From SYFT01 sp964471115 (GTDB lineage: Bacteria > Acidobacteriota > Vicinamibacteria > Vicinamibacterales > SCN-69-37), in the NCBI GenBank assembly GCA_964471115.1, contig CAYYFE010000006.1:81871-145870 (forward strand): a stretch of 64,000 bases of DNA. The letters are read 5' to 3'. The notes below the pieces were generated by a model. That model was not told the DNA's origin. It did no database searches and worked only from the letters and a program-made list of their open reading frames with translations. Shown in pieces: positions 1-8,258 of this stretch (position 1 is the stretch's first letter; each line of letters opens with the position of its first letter). The position numbers and the translations under genes are program-made.

Positions 1-224
1 CCGGGCAGCCCGCGCCGCTCGCGCTGGGCCTGCTGCACGCTGGTCACGCTGCCCATGCGCGCCAAGGCCTGCCGGCGCGCCTCGTCCGGGGACAGGCCGG
101 CGCGGATGTTGTCGTCGGTCTGCAGGTCGATGTGACTCTGCAGTTCGTCAGCGAATTCCTGTTCGGCGGCCCCGGGGCGCACGAAGCCCCGCAGTCGCAG
201 CCACCACGCGCGCCACACTCTCAT
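1..224 (-). CDS. ADOP-type ABC permease, N-terminal fragment
   Basis: Only the first 74 codons lie in the window; the gene continues past base 1. The translated start is a short basic, Trp-rich helix (begins MRVWRAWWLRLRGF) followed by a soluble segment with E/H/DEARR-type residues. This matches the cytoplasmic N-terminal region that ADOP (acidobacterial duplicated orphan permease, MacB-like) proteins carry before their first membrane helix, and it resembles the start of the complete homologue at 9529-12195. The ATG is preceded by GGGGTGAGGA and lies 9 bp after the stop of a PadR regulator gene. PadR-ADOP pairs are a common acidobacterial arrangement, so the regulator probably controls this transporter. 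The substrate is unknown. Confidence 0.75.
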   Translation of the reverse strand, partial: MRVWRAWWLRLRGFVRPGAAEQEFADELQSHIDLQTDDNIRAGLSPDEARRQALARMGSVTSVQQAQRERRGLP

Positions 225-233
225 GCGTCGTCC

Positions 234-584
234 TCACCCCTGCTCTTCGCCCGGCGAGAGGAAGCGCGTCATGAGGGCCGCCGTTTCCTCCCACTGCCGG
301 GTATCCCGTTCGATCTGCTTCCGCCCGGCTCGCGTGAGCGCGTAGAACTTGGCCTTGCGGTTGTTGTCGGAGACGCCCCACGCCGCGGTGATCAGTCCCT
401 CCTGCTCGAGCTTGAGCAGCGCCGGATACAACGTGCCGTAATTGATCGACAGCTTCCCGTCACTGATCTGTTCGATGCGCCGGGCGATGCCATACCCGTG
501 CTGCTCGCCCATCGTCAACAGCGTGCGCAGGATCATCAGCGACAGGGTGCCTTGCCAGACCACATGTTTGTCGGGTGCCGTCAT
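234..584 (-). CDS. PadR family transcriptional regulator
   Basis: This 116-residue protein has the PadR winged-helix pattern. An N-terminal helix (GTLSLMILRTL) leads into GYGIARRIEQ, then SINYGTLYPALLKLEQEGLI as the recognition helix and start of the wing, then KFYALTRAGRKQIE and a C-terminal dimerisation helix. The frame is open upstream to 668, but similarity to the family begins at the ATG at 584, which is chosen as the start. It is followed after 9 bp by the ADOP permease gene and is probably co-transcribed with it. PadR proteins usually repress neighbouring transporter genes until a ligand binds; the ligand is not evident here. Confidence 0.88.
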   Translation of the reverse strand: MTAPDKHVVWQGTLSLMILRTLLTMGEQHGYGIARRIEQISDGKLSINYGTLYPALLKLEQEGLITAAWGVSDNNRKAKFYALTRAGRKQIERDTRQWEETAALMTRFLSPGEEQG

Positions 585-763
585 ACCTATGGCTTTCCCA
601 TACGAATACTCCCTGGAGGTGGTTCCCGCCATTTTTCGTCGTGGGGCGCGGCGCCGATCCTGAGTCACTGGTGCGCCCTGCCGCGCGACTGAGTTCCTTC
701 AGTGCCTGCGCCCCGCGCACCGCCCCGATGCCACTGACAGAATCGTGCGCCCGTACACAGTTG

Positions 764-799
764 ACGTCGTTGACGACGTGTCAGTCCCGGCGGTAGATT
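764..799 (+). promoter_or_regulatory. Candidate sigma70 promoter with overlapping inverted repeat
   Basis: TTGACG (770-775) and TAGATT (794-799), 18 bp apart, resemble -35 and -10 boxes and end 26 bp before the start codon at 826. A perfect 7-bp inverted repeat, ACGTCGT and ACGACGT with a 2-nt spacer (764-779), covers the -35 box and could be an operator. The call rests on sequence resemblance only. Confidence 0.35.
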
Positions 800-825
800 C
801 ACGGTCCCGCTCCCCGGGGAGACGG

Positions 826-1776
826 ATGATGATCAGGACTCGGATGACCGCGACGCTCGTTCTGATGCTGGTGGCCGCGCCCTCCACGGTCGCCGCGCAA
901 GGCCGCAGCGCCGCCACGCAGAACCAGACGCAGCAAGGCACGCCCTTCCAGCAGATGCAGACGCAGCTGGCCGCGCTCGAGGCGCAGGTGCTGGCGATGC
1001 GCCAGCAGATCGAGGCGTTACAGGCGCAGATCAGCCAGGTGGAGACCTCACTGCAGGCGCAACTCACGACGATCAACGCGACCTTGTCGACCCTGCAGGC
1101 ACAGATTGCCGAGCAGGCCGAGACCACGGCGTCGCTGGCCGCCCGCATCGCGGCCAACGAATCGGCGATGGCCGCGCTGACCAGCGCGGTCAGCGCGCTG
1201 AGCGACCAGCTCGCCGCCACCGAGGCGTTGATCGCCGCCAACGCGGGCGACCTGGCGGCGCTCCGGAGTCACGCCACCAGTCTGCAGGCACTCATCGACG
1301 CGCACACCTCGCAGATCACCGTCCTGCAGCAGCAGACGGCCGGCCTCGCGGCGTTCCAGGCCAACCTGGCGAACGGCGCGTGTGTCACCGGCGCGGCCAT
1401 CCAGGACATCGCGTCCAGTGGCTTTGTCGTGTGTACGCAGACCGGCGGCGGCGCGTTGCAGACCGTGACGCGGACGGTCGGCACCACGCTGTTCACGGGC
1501 ACCAACTTCCTGACGGTGGGCTGCCCCGCTGGGTACGTCGCCACCGGGTCAGGCTTCAGCGTCCCGGCCATCGTCGAGGCCCATCACTACGTGGCGAGCC
1601 TCAATCCCCTCACGCTGACGGTCACCAACGGCGTCCGGAACGTGGTGCCGATCACGGTGTCGCAGAGCACGACAGGCGCGACCACCGCCACGGTGCAGGT
1701 GCAGTACCACCCGCAGAGCTTCTACGGCGGCTACTTCTTCCAGGCCCAGGTCACGTGCGCGCGGTCGCTGCCCTGA
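826..1776 (+). CDS. Secreted coiled-coil protein of unknown function
   Basis: This 316-residue protein starts at the ATG at 826 behind GGGGAGACGG. An N-terminal signal peptide (basic start, hydrophobic LVLMLVAAPSTVAA) is followed by a long Gln/Ala/Leu-rich heptad region, roughly residues 40-190, that should form a coiled coil. The C-terminal third is a Thr/Val/Gly-rich, beta-like domain of about 125 residues with four Cys in two separated pairs, which could form disulfides in the periplasm. I recognise no family. The design (export, coiled-coil stalk, beta C-terminal domain) suggests a trimeric or envelope-spanning structural protein, but that is inference. The gene stands alone, divergent from the PadR gene and convergent with the next one. 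Confidence 0.75.
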   Translation: MMIRTRMTATLVLMLVAAPSTVAAQGRSAATQNQTQQGTPFQQMQTQLAALEAQVLAMRQQIEALQAQISQVETSLQAQLTTINATLSTLQAQIAEQAETTASLAARIAANESAMAALTSAVSALSDQLAATEALIAANAGDLAALRSHATSLQALIDAHTSQITVLQQQTAGLAAFQANLANGACVTGAAIQDIASSGFVVCTQTGGGALQTVTRTVGTTLFTGTNFLTVGCPAGYVATGSGFSVPAIVEAHHYVASLNPLTLTVTNGVRNVVPITVSQSTTGATTATVQVQYHPQSFYGGYFFQAQVTCARSLP

Positions 1777-1801
1777 TCGGGCCGCCGGACCGGGGTCGCG
1801 G

Positions 1802-2614
1802 CTACGGTGTCGCCGGCGCCGTCCACTGCAGCATCGCCACGACGCGCCAGGTGCCGTCCAGCCGGGCGAGGTGGAGATGGGCGGTGGTCTGGCCCAGCTG
1901 GAATCGCGCGGCAGCGATGTCGTGGTCGATGCCTTCGACCACGATCTGCGCCTGGGCCGCATCCCCCGGCACCGTGCCGAATCCACGCGCCAGACCGGCG
2001 ACGAAGCGCTCGGCATTCTGATCCATCAGGACCCGGGGCCGCCCTTGCCGGCCCGGCGCGAGGACGCGCAGATGCGCCAGCGGGTGCAGAACGGCGCCGG
2101 CGTCGGCCCCGGTGGCCCCGGTCATCAGTGTCGCAAACGCGCGCACGGCGCGCGACACGGCCTCGGTGTGGTCCTCCGACGCGCCTGTGGGCGGCGCGTG
2201 CCAGAGCACACTGACGATCTGCCACGCGCCCTGGCGTTTCGCGAGCAGGACGTAGTCGTTGAAGCGTGCCGAGAAAACGCGGCCGGAGGCCGTCTCGGGA
2301 CCGGCCATCAGCACCTCGGCCGTCAACCGGCGGTCGGCCGGAGCGAGCTTGGCGCCATGGGCCGCATCGACCAGGGTCTCGGCGTTCATCTCGGCCAGCA
2401 ACGCACTGGCGCCCGGGCGCGGCATGACCTGGCGTTTGGACAACGCCGGCGACACGGCCCGTGCGACACGGTCCGGTTCACCGCCATAAAATCCGTCGGC
2501 GTAATCATGCAGCGCCTGCAGGATCGCGGTCCGATCGTCGACGGGCGCGGCTCCCGGCGACACCGCGGACACACACAGGCACAGCGGAAGGAGGACGGCG
2601 AGTCTGTGGGACAT
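1802..2614 (-). CDS. Secreted protein with two NTF2-like (lumazine-binding-type) domains
   Basis: The 270-residue product has a signal peptide (MSHRLAVLLPLCLCVSAVSPGAA) and two repeats that each look like an NTF2-like cone fold. The first runs from about residue 28 to 145 (AILQALHDYADGFYGG then WQIVSVLWHAPP). The second runs from about 150 to 268 (AVRAFATLMTG then WRVVAMLQWTAP). The pattern of a helix with DYADGFY, a metal- or cofactor-facing pocket and a terminal WxIVxxLW strand is typical of the putative lumazine-binding (Lumazine_bd_2) group of NTF2-like proteins. Ligand and function are unknown. It is convergent with the coiled-coil gene and ends 25 bp from it. Confidence 0.7.
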   Translation of the reverse strand: MSHRLAVLLPLCLCVSAVSPGAAPVDDRTAILQALHDYADGFYGGEPDRVARAVSPALSKRQVMPRPGASALLAEMNAETLVDAAHGAKLAPADRRLTAEVLMAGPETASGRVFSARFNDYVLLAKRQGAWQIVSVLWHAPPTGASEDHTEAVSRAVRAFATLMTGATGADAGAVLHPLAHLRVLAPGRQGRPRVLMDQNAERFVAGLARGFGTVPGDAAQAQIVVEGIDHDIAAARFQLGQTTAHLHLARLDGTWRVVAMLQWTAPATP

Positions 2615-2631
2615 GGCCCGGGACTATACCA

Positions 2632-2967
2632 CTAATTCGTCACTTGGCTAATTACCAATATAAGAAGGCACACGTCCCGCAACAGCCGCCGCAGTTCGGC
2701 GATGCGTTTTTCGTCCCGCCGGTAAAACGTCCATTGTTTGATGCGGGTCGTCTTGAGGAAGCCCGCCTGGGTCAACACCCGCAGGTGTTCACTGGCGGTC
2801 GGCTGACTGACGCCCAGTTTGTCGGCGATGAACAACCCGCACACGCCATCTTTCACCAGGTCACCGTACACCTGGGGCGGGAAGTGGGCCCGGGGATCCT
2901 TCAGCCAGGCCAACACCTGAAGCCGACGATCGTTGGCCAGCGCCTTGAGCAGGAGTGCCGCGTGCAT
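2632..2967 (-). CDS. ArsR-type winged-helix transcriptional regulator
   Basis: The 111-residue protein begins with the ArsR signature LLKALANDRRLQVLAWL. It then has the recognition helix QPTASEHLRVLTQAGFL and a wing ending QWTFYRRDEKRI. The middle segment KDGVCGLFIADKLGVS contains a single Cys but no second Cys, so the classical ArsR metal site (CxC/CxxC) is absent and sensing must differ. The gene is divergent from the LytS-type kinase gene with 101 bp between start codons, and it lies 17 bp before the NTF2-like gene on the same strand, so those two may share a transcript. Confidence 0.85.
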   Translation of the reverse strand: MHAALLLKALANDRRLQVLAWLKDPRAHFPPQVYGDLVKDGVCGLFIADKLGVSQPTASEHLRVLTQAGFLKTTRIKQWTFYRRDEKRIAELRRLLRDVCLLILVISQVTN

Positions 2968-3068
2968 CGTGGTTACGGTGCCACGGCGGCCGCCGTCGTG
3001 GCAACCAGGGGCTTCGAGACGACGGCGGACACGGTTCGCTGTCTCGCAGGATTAGAATCGTTGCCCTG

Positions 3069-4175
3069 ATGCCCGACGAGCACCGGAACCGCCGCCTCCT
3101 GCTGGAGACGTCGCTCATCTTCGCGGCCTGGGCGATCTTCGGACTGCTCCTCGCCCACCAGAGCTACATCCAGGCGTCGATGGGCGGACGGCAGATGCCC
3201 ATGTACGTGGCGCTGCGCCCCGCCATGTTGGAAGCGGCGTTGTGGGCCCTCACCACCCTGGTCATTTTCTGGCTGGCCCGGCGCTTCCCCCTCGATCGCG
3301 GACGCGTGCTCACCGGCCTCGCGGTGCACCTGGCGGCCGCCGTCGGCATTGCGCTCGCGCGCAGCGGCGTCATGGTCGTACTGAGCTGGTACCTGCCGTG
3401 GGTGCGTCCGCGAACGTTCAGCCTGCAGTTCTGGAGCACATCCAGCCAGAACGTCCTCTTCTACGCGCTCCTGCTCGGCATCGGACACCTGCTGCTCTAC
3501 TACCGCCGCTATCGCGAGCGCGAACGGGCGGCCGAACAACTGGAGAAGGGGTTGACCGAGGCCCGGCTGCAGGCGCTCAAGATGCAGCTGCAACCCCACT
3601 TCCTCTTCAACACGCTCAACGCGATCTCGGCGCTCATCCCCGCCGACGCGCAGCCCGCCAGGCGCATGGTGGCCCGGCTCGGCGACCTGCTGCGCGCCAC
3701 CCTCGAGCACGAGGCCACCCAGGAAGTGACGCTGCGCGAGGAAATGGCGTTTCTCGAGCCCTACCTCGAAATCGAACAAGCGCGCCTGGAAGATCGGCTG
3801 ACAGTGGTCATCGACGTCGCCCCCGACACGCTGGACGCCCGAGTGCCCCATCTGCTGCTGCAGCCGCTGGTCGAGAACGCCATTCGTCATGGCATCGCCT
3901 CACGCATCGAACCGGGCCGGGTCGTGATCTCCGCGTCCCGCGGTGCGGACGAGGTGCTGCTGCTCGAGATCCGCGACGATGGCCGCGGCCTGGATCGCGA
4001 TCATGGCGCCAGAGCGCGCCGGGGCGTCGGACTCACGAACATCCGGGCCCGGCTCGAGCAGCTGTACGGCCCCGGACACCGGTTCACGCTTGAAAACCAC
4101 GCCGAGGGCGGCCTGCTCGTCCGCATCCGCCTCCCCTACCGCCGAGCCGTGACGGGTGGAGAGGCCGGCCGATGA
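3069..4175 (+). CDS. LytS/YehU-type membrane sensor histidine kinase
   Basis: This 368-residue protein starts at the ATG at 3069; upstream in-frame sequence encodes no family similarity. Four hydrophobic segments in residues 10-145 form a membrane domain. A short coiled coil follows (about 148-172), then the His_kinase motif QLQPHFLFNTLNAISAL with His177 as the expected phospho-acceptor. The C-terminal ATPase domain shows LLQPLVENAIRHG (N box) and DDGRG, followed by GVGLTNIRARLEQLYG (G box). The gene overlaps the LytTR response-regulator gene by 4 bp (ATGA), so the two form one two-component system. There is no extracellular sensing domain, so the signal is probably sensed in or near the membrane. 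Confidence 0.92.
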   Translation: MPDEHRNRRLLLETSLIFAAWAIFGLLLAHQSYIQASMGGRQMPMYVALRPAMLEAALWALTTLVIFWLARRFPLDRGRVLTGLAVHLAAAVGIALARSGVMVVLSWYLPWVRPRTFSLQFWSTSSQNVLFYALLLGIGHLLLYYRRYRERERAAEQLEKGLTEARLQALKMQLQPHFLFNTLNAISALIPADAQPARRMVARLGDLLRATLEHEATQEVTLREEMAFLEPYLEIEQARLEDRLTVVIDVAPDTLDARVPHLLLQPLVENAIRHGIASRIEPGRVVISASRGADEVLLLEIRDDGRGLDRDHGARARRGVGLTNIRARLEQLYGPGHRFTLENHAEGGLLVRIRLPYRRAVTGGEAGR

Positions 4176-4939
4176 CGATTCGCACTGCGATTGTCGACGA
4201 CGAGCCGCTGGCGCGGCGGCGCATCCGCCACCTGCTCGCCGACCAGGCCGACGTCGACGTCATCGCCGAATGCACCAACGGCAAGGAGGCCATCGAGTCG
4301 CTCGACGCGGCCCCGCCGGACCTGCTGTTCCTGGACATTCAGATGCCGGAGGTCGATGGCTTCGACGTGTTGCAGGCGATCGGCGCCGGCCGGGTCCCGG
4401 CCGTGATCTTCGTGACGGCGTTCGACCAGTTCGCCCTGCGCGCCTTCGAGGCGCAGGCGCTGGACTACCTGCTCAAACCGTTCGACGATGAGCGCTTCGG
4501 CGCCGCGCTGCAGCGCGCACGCGAGCGGATTCGCCAGCAGCAGCGCGGCGATCTGGACCATCGTCTGCAGGCGCTCCTCGACACGGTGCGTGGCGAGCGC
4601 GGGTACCTGCGGCGGCTGGTGGTGCCGTCGGGGCACCGCAGCCTCTTCGTCCGCACCGAACACATCGACTGGATCGAGGCCGAGCGCAATTACGTCCGCC
4701 TTCACGTGGGGGGCAAGACCTACCTGCTGCGTGAGAACCTGACCCACATCGCGTCCTCGCTGGATCCGGCCATGTTCTGCCGGATCCACCGCTCCACGAT
4801 CGTGAACATCGACCGGATCCAGAGCGTCGAGACCCTCTTCCACGGGGAGTACGTCGTGGTGCTGCACGACGGCACCAAGCTGACCTCGGGCCGCAGCTAC
4901 CGGCGTCAGCTCCATGCCCTCATGGGCAAGGCCGACTGA
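4172..4939 (+). CDS. LytTR-family response regulator
   Basis: The protein has 255 residues. Residues 1-120 form a receiver domain with the acidic pair D9/D10, phospho-acceptor D55 in LFLDIQMPE, the switch Thr in VTAFD and the conserved Lys in YLLKPF. Residues 150-250 form a LytTR DNA-binding domain: VDWIEAE-like DWIEAERNYVRLH, then FCRIHRSTIVNIDRI and a final TSGRSYRRQL. It overlaps its kinase gene by 4 bp. A pair of 9-bp direct repeats typical of LytTR targets lies within 40 bp downstream of its stop and upstream of the next operon, so that operon is a likely target. Confidence 0.95.
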   Translation: MTIRTAIVDDEPLARRRIRHLLADQADVDVIAECTNGKEAIESLDAAPPDLLFLDIQMPEVDGFDVLQAIGAGRVPAVIFVTAFDQFALRAFEAQALDYLLKPFDDERFGAALQRARERIRQQQRGDLDHRLQALLDTVRGERGYLRRLVVPSGHRSLFVRTEHIDWIEAERNYVRLHVGGKTYLLRENLTHIASSLDPAMFCRIHRSTIVNIDRIQSVETLFHGEYVVVLHDGTKLTSGRSYRRQLHALMGKAD

Positions 4940-4944
4940 GCCGC

Positions 4945-4975
4945 GACGTTCGTACCGCGCCGGCGTCGTTCGTAC
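4945..4975 (+). promoter_or_regulatory. Candidate LytTR-binding direct repeats
   Basis: CGTTCGTAC occurs twice (4947-4955 and 4967-4975) with a 20-bp period. Each copy carries the GTTNRK core (GTTCGT) seen in LytTR-family sites, which are usually two 9-bp direct repeats separated by about 12-13 bp. The pair sits 66 bp before the start codon of the aldo/keto-reductase-like operon, directly after the LytTR gene. Binding is inferred, not shown. Confidence 0.45.
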
Positions 4976-5041
4976 GCGGGATCGGGCGGTTGAGGCCAAA
5001 CTCGTTGGGCCGGGTCCAGGCCGACCGGTACGGTCAGTTCC

Positions 5042-6322
5042 ATGATCAACCGCCGCGATTTCCTTGGAACCCTGGGCGCCGGCGCGGCCCTCGCACTGAC
5101 ACCCGACCTGCTCCGCGCGTTCGAGCAGGCGAACACGCTGCTGCAGCGGGCGCACCCGTCATCGGGCGAACGGTTCCCCGTCGTCAGCCTTGGGGCGCGC
5201 CCCACCGATGATGCCGCCATGAGGGCGGTCCTGCGGACACTGCTCGATACCCGCGGCCGGGTCGTGGACGTGCTGCACGGCGGGCCCGCGGGGGAAGACG
5301 GCGCGCGGAGCGCGGCCGCCGGGCTCGGCATCCAGGATCAGTTCTTCTGGACGACGCCGGTGACCGCCACGCAACCGCCCCAGCCGGGGCAACGCGGCGG
5401 GCCGGCACCGCTTGACGCCGCCGCCGTCAAGGCCCAGGTCGAGGAGAAGCTGGCACGATTCAAGGTGTCCCGGATCGACCTCGTGATGGCGCCGGCCAAC
5501 GCCGACCCGGCGCACCTGGCGGCCCTCAGGGACCTGAAGAAAGAGGGCCGCATCCGGTACGTCGGTGTGCACTGGCTCCTCTTCCCGCCGAATGCCCCCG
5601 CGCCCGAGCCGCCGACGGCCCGGCTGGAAGCCGTCATGCGCAGCCAGGAGATCGACTTCATCGGCACGGACTACTCGGTGGGCGATCGCCGCCTCGAGGA
5701 CCTGATCCTGCCGCTCGCCCTGGAGCGGAAGATCGGCGTGCTGGCGTACTTTCCGTTCGACCGCGGCCGCCTCTTCCAGCGCGCCGGCCAGACACCGCTG
5801 CCGGCGTGGGCGGCGGAATTTGGCGCGACGACCTGGGCGCAGTTCTTCCTGAAGTACGTCATCAGCCATCCGGCCGTCGTCATGGCGCGGACGGGCACGA
5901 CCAAGGCCGCGCACCTGCTCGAGAACCTCAACGCCGGGATGGGCCGTCTGCCCGACGAGGCGATGCGGAAACGGATGGCTCAGCTCGTGGACGGGCTGCC
6001 ACCGACACCGCCGCCCGGGCCGCCGAAGCCGCCGCCTGGGCCAACCGTCACGTTGTCGGCGGCCGTCCTGGATCGCTACGTCGGTCAGTACAGCTCGGCG
6101 TCCGGATTCACCGCGACCTTCCGCCGCGAGGGCGACCGGTTGATCGTAAAGCCGGGCAACAATCCGGAGGCTCCGCTCACCGCGCGCTCGGAGACCGTCT
6201 TCCAGGATCCGCGCGGGCCGTTCTTCGAATTCCAGGTGGACGCCCAGGGCGTCGTCACCGGTGCGGTGCTGGAGCAGCAGACGGCGCAGGGGCCGCAACG
6301 AATCCCGCTGGTGCGGAAATGA
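5042..6322 (+). CDS. Tat-exported aldo/keto-reductase-fold protein, probably non-catalytic, with DUF3471-like tail
   Basis: The 426-residue protein starts with a twin-arginine signal (NRRDFLGTLGAGAALAL). Residues 45-320 follow the aldo/keto reductase (AKR) barrel: LKKEGRIRYVGV, ILPLALERKIGVLAYFPF and QFFLKYVISHPAVVMARTGT are clear. The catalytic tetrad is degraded. The usual DTAxxYG segment reads VVDVLHGG, the Lys after the ITTK-type strand is replaced (FFWTTPV), and the active-site His strand reads IDLVMAPAN. After a Pro-rich linker, the last 80 residues (LDRYVGQY onward) match a DUF3471-like small beta module. It overlaps the paralogous next gene by 4 bp. It probably binds a ligand or nucleotide in the periplasm rather than reducing a carbonyl. 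Confidence 0.8.
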   Translation: MINRRDFLGTLGAGAALALTPDLLRAFEQANTLLQRAHPSSGERFPVVSLGARPTDDAAMRAVLRTLLDTRGRVVDVLHGGPAGEDGARSAAAGLGIQDQFFWTTPVTATQPPQPGQRGGPAPLDAAAVKAQVEEKLARFKVSRIDLVMAPANADPAHLAALRDLKKEGRIRYVGVHWLLFPPNAPAPEPPTARLEAVMRSQEIDFIGTDYSVGDRRLEDLILPLALERKIGVLAYFPFDRGRLFQRAGQTPLPAWAAEFGATTWAQFFLKYVISHPAVVMARTGTTKAAHLLENLNAGMGRLPDEAMRKRMAQLVDGLPPTPPPGPPKPPPGPTVTLSAAVLDRYVGQYSSASGFTATFRREGDRLIVKPGNNPEAPLTARSETVFQDPRGPFFEFQVDAQGVVTGAVLEQQTAQGPQRIPLVRK

Positions 6323-7584
6323 ACCGTCGCGACTTTCTTGGCATCGCCGCCGGCGCCGGCGCGCTGGCCCTCACGCCGGAATGGCTGCGCGCCGTCCAAC
6401 CGGCCGGCCGTTCACTGCTCGAGCGGGCGATTCCCTCCTCCGGCGAGCGGTTGCCGGTGATCGGCCTGTCATTCTCCAACCACCCGTCATGCGCGGATCA
6501 CGCGGCGCTGAGGGAGGTGCTGCGGACCATGGTCGACAACGGCGGCCGGGTGTTCGACGCGATGCACGGCAACGCGGCGGCCGAACAGTTCCACGCACGC
6601 GTGGCCACCGAACTCGGCGTGCAGCACAAGGTGTTCTGGTCGACGCGGGGACTCCCCGGCGGCCCGCTGCCCTCGGGCGACGCGCCGGTGAAGGCGCACA
6701 TCGACACGTGGCTGGCGAGAATCACGGCGCCCAGACTCGACCTGGTGATGCTGCCGCCGCAGAACCCGGCGTGGCTCGCCGCGCTGAAGGCGGAGAAACA
6801 GGCGGGGCGCGTCCGCTACATCGGCGTGCAGGTGATCGTCGACAACCGCTTCCCCGAGCTCGAGTCGGTGATGCGCAACGAGCCCATCGACTTCATCGGC
6901 GTCAACTACGACATCGGCAGCCGTGGCGCCGAGGAGAAGATCCTGCCGCTCGCGCTGGAGCGCAAGATCGCCGTGATGGCATTTTTCCCGTTCAGCAACA
7001 ATGGCGGCGTGAGCTGCGGCAGCGGCGCCAACCTGTTTGCGCGCGTCGGGACGCGCCCCCTTCCGGAGTGGGCCGCCGAGTTCGACGCAAAGACGTGGGC
7101 GCAGTTCTTCCTCAAGTACGTCATCAGCCACCCGGCCATCACCGTGGCGCGGGTCGGGACGACCAAGCCGGCCCACATGCTCGACAACATCGGCGGCGGC
7201 ATCGGCCGGTTGCCGGACCAGGCGACACGGGCGCGCATGGCGGCGCTCATCGACGCGTTGCCGCCGGTCACCATCAAGGGCGTGGCGCCGACACAGTCGG
7301 CCCACGGCCCGGCGGGGTCGCTGCTGCTGGCGCCGGCCATCCTCGATCGCTACGTCGGCGAGTACAGGACCGCGAGCGGCGGTGTCCTCACCTTCCGTCG
7401 CTACGGCACGATGCTGGTGGCGAAAGTGGGGCCCAATCCGGACACGGTGATCTACGGACGCACGGAAACCCGCTTTCAATTCGGCCCGAACCTGATCGAC
7501 TTTCAGCTCGACAGCAGCGGCCAGGCGAGTGGACTCATCTATGAGCAGGGCGGCCGGCAGATCACGGCCACGCGCGTCCGCTGA
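6319..7584 (+). CDS. Second Tat-exported AKR-fold protein with DUF3471-like tail (paralogue)
   Basis: This 421-residue protein begins at the ATG overlapping the previous stop (ATGA), although the frame is open further upstream. It starts with the Tat motif NRRDFLGIAAGAGALAL and is a clear paralogue of its neighbour: it shares ERAIPSSGER, ILPLALERKIAVMAFFPF, AQFFLKYVISHPAITVARVGT and a C-terminal LDRYVGEY beta module. As in its neighbour, the AKR tetrad is not intact. VFDAMHGN replaces the Asp/Tyr motif (only the Asp remains), FWSTRG lacks the Lys, and LDLVMLPPQ lacks the His. An insertion NNGGVSCGSG follows the AFFPF strand. Tandem duplication explains the pair; the function is unknown. Confidence 0.8.
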   Translation: MNRRDFLGIAAGAGALALTPEWLRAVQPAGRSLLERAIPSSGERLPVIGLSFSNHPSCADHAALREVLRTMVDNGGRVFDAMHGNAAAEQFHARVATELGVQHKVFWSTRGLPGGPLPSGDAPVKAHIDTWLARITAPRLDLVMLPPQNPAWLAALKAEKQAGRVRYIGVQVIVDNRFPELESVMRNEPIDFIGVNYDIGSRGAEEKILPLALERKIAVMAFFPFSNNGGVSCGSGANLFARVGTRPLPEWAAEFDAKTWAQFFLKYVISHPAITVARVGTTKPAHMLDNIGGGIGRLPDQATRARMAALIDALPPVTIKGVAPTQSAHGPAGSLLLAPAILDRYVGEYRTASGGVLTFRRYGTMLVAKVGPNPDTVIYGRTETRFQFGPNLIDFQLDSSGQASGLIYEQGGRQITATRVR

Positions 7585-7598
7585 GGAAAGGACCTCAC

Positions 7599-8240
7599 AT
7601 GATCAGCGCCCTCCTCTTCGCTCTCGCCGCCGGGGCTCCTGCCGCGCCTCCACAGGCGCCAGTGCAGGTGCCCAGGCCGGTGCTCGAGCGGTATACGGGT
7701 GAGTACGACCAGAATGGGGAGACCATCCGGATCGTGCTGCGCGACGACACGTTGTACCGGGAGACGGCGGGACAGCGGGCGGCCCTGGTGCCCATCTCCG
7801 CGACCCTGTTTCACCTGGGGCCGGTCTTCACGGCGGAGTTCGTGACCGACCAGGCCGGTGCCACGACGCTCATCCTGAGCGACGGCGTCGACATCGAATA
7901 CCGACTCCCCCGCAAAGGCACCCGCACCGCGCCCCCGCCGCCCCTGCCGGCCGCCGCCGTGCAGGTGCCACGGTCGGTGCTCGAGCGGTACGTCGGCACG
8001 TACGAGTTCCTCCCGGGGCAGATGGGCCGGACCGACCTCAGGGTCAGGGTCCGCCTCAAGGGCAACACGTTGATCCGGGAGATGGGACACGAGGCCGTCC
8101 TCACGCCGATCTCCGAGACCCAGTTCAGAGTGGGCCACACGCGACTGCTGGTGGAGTTCGTGGTCGACGACGCGGGCGTCACCCAGGTCATGGGCTCCGG
8201 CTTCCAGCAGATGCTCGCCCGCCTCACGCCGAAGCGCTGA
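7599..8240 (+). CDS. Secreted protein with two DUF3471-like modules
   Basis: The 213-residue product starts at the ATG behind GAGGAAAGGA, 14 bp after the AKR-like gene, so it belongs to the same operon. A short signal peptide (MISALLFALAAGAPAAP) precedes two copies of the beta module found at the C-termini of the two upstream proteins. They begin VLERYTGEYDQNG and VLERYVGTYEFLPG and are joined by a Pro-rich linker (PPPPLPAA). DUF3471-type modules are often attached to serine beta-lactamase-like enzymes as lipocalin-like tails. Here the module stands alone as a pair, which suggests a binding partner of the AKR-fold proteins. That role is inferred from context. Confidence 0.65.
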   Translation: MISALLFALAAGAPAAPPQAPVQVPRPVLERYTGEYDQNGETIRIVLRDDTLYRETAGQRAALVPISATLFHLGPVFTAEFVTDQAGATTLILSDGVDIEYRLPRKGTRTAPPPPLPAAAVQVPRSVLERYVGTYEFLPGQMGRTDLRVRVRLKGNTLIREMGHEAVLTPISETQFRVGHTRLLVEFVVDDAGVTQVMGSGFQQMLARLTPKR

Positions 8241-8258
8241 GGGTCAGGCTCCCGCGCG

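Noticed and set aside
588..602. Inverted repeat TATGG-5-CCATA upstream of the first PadR start
   Set aside because: The arms are only 5 bp and not extended; such repeats arise by chance, so it is not listed as an operator.
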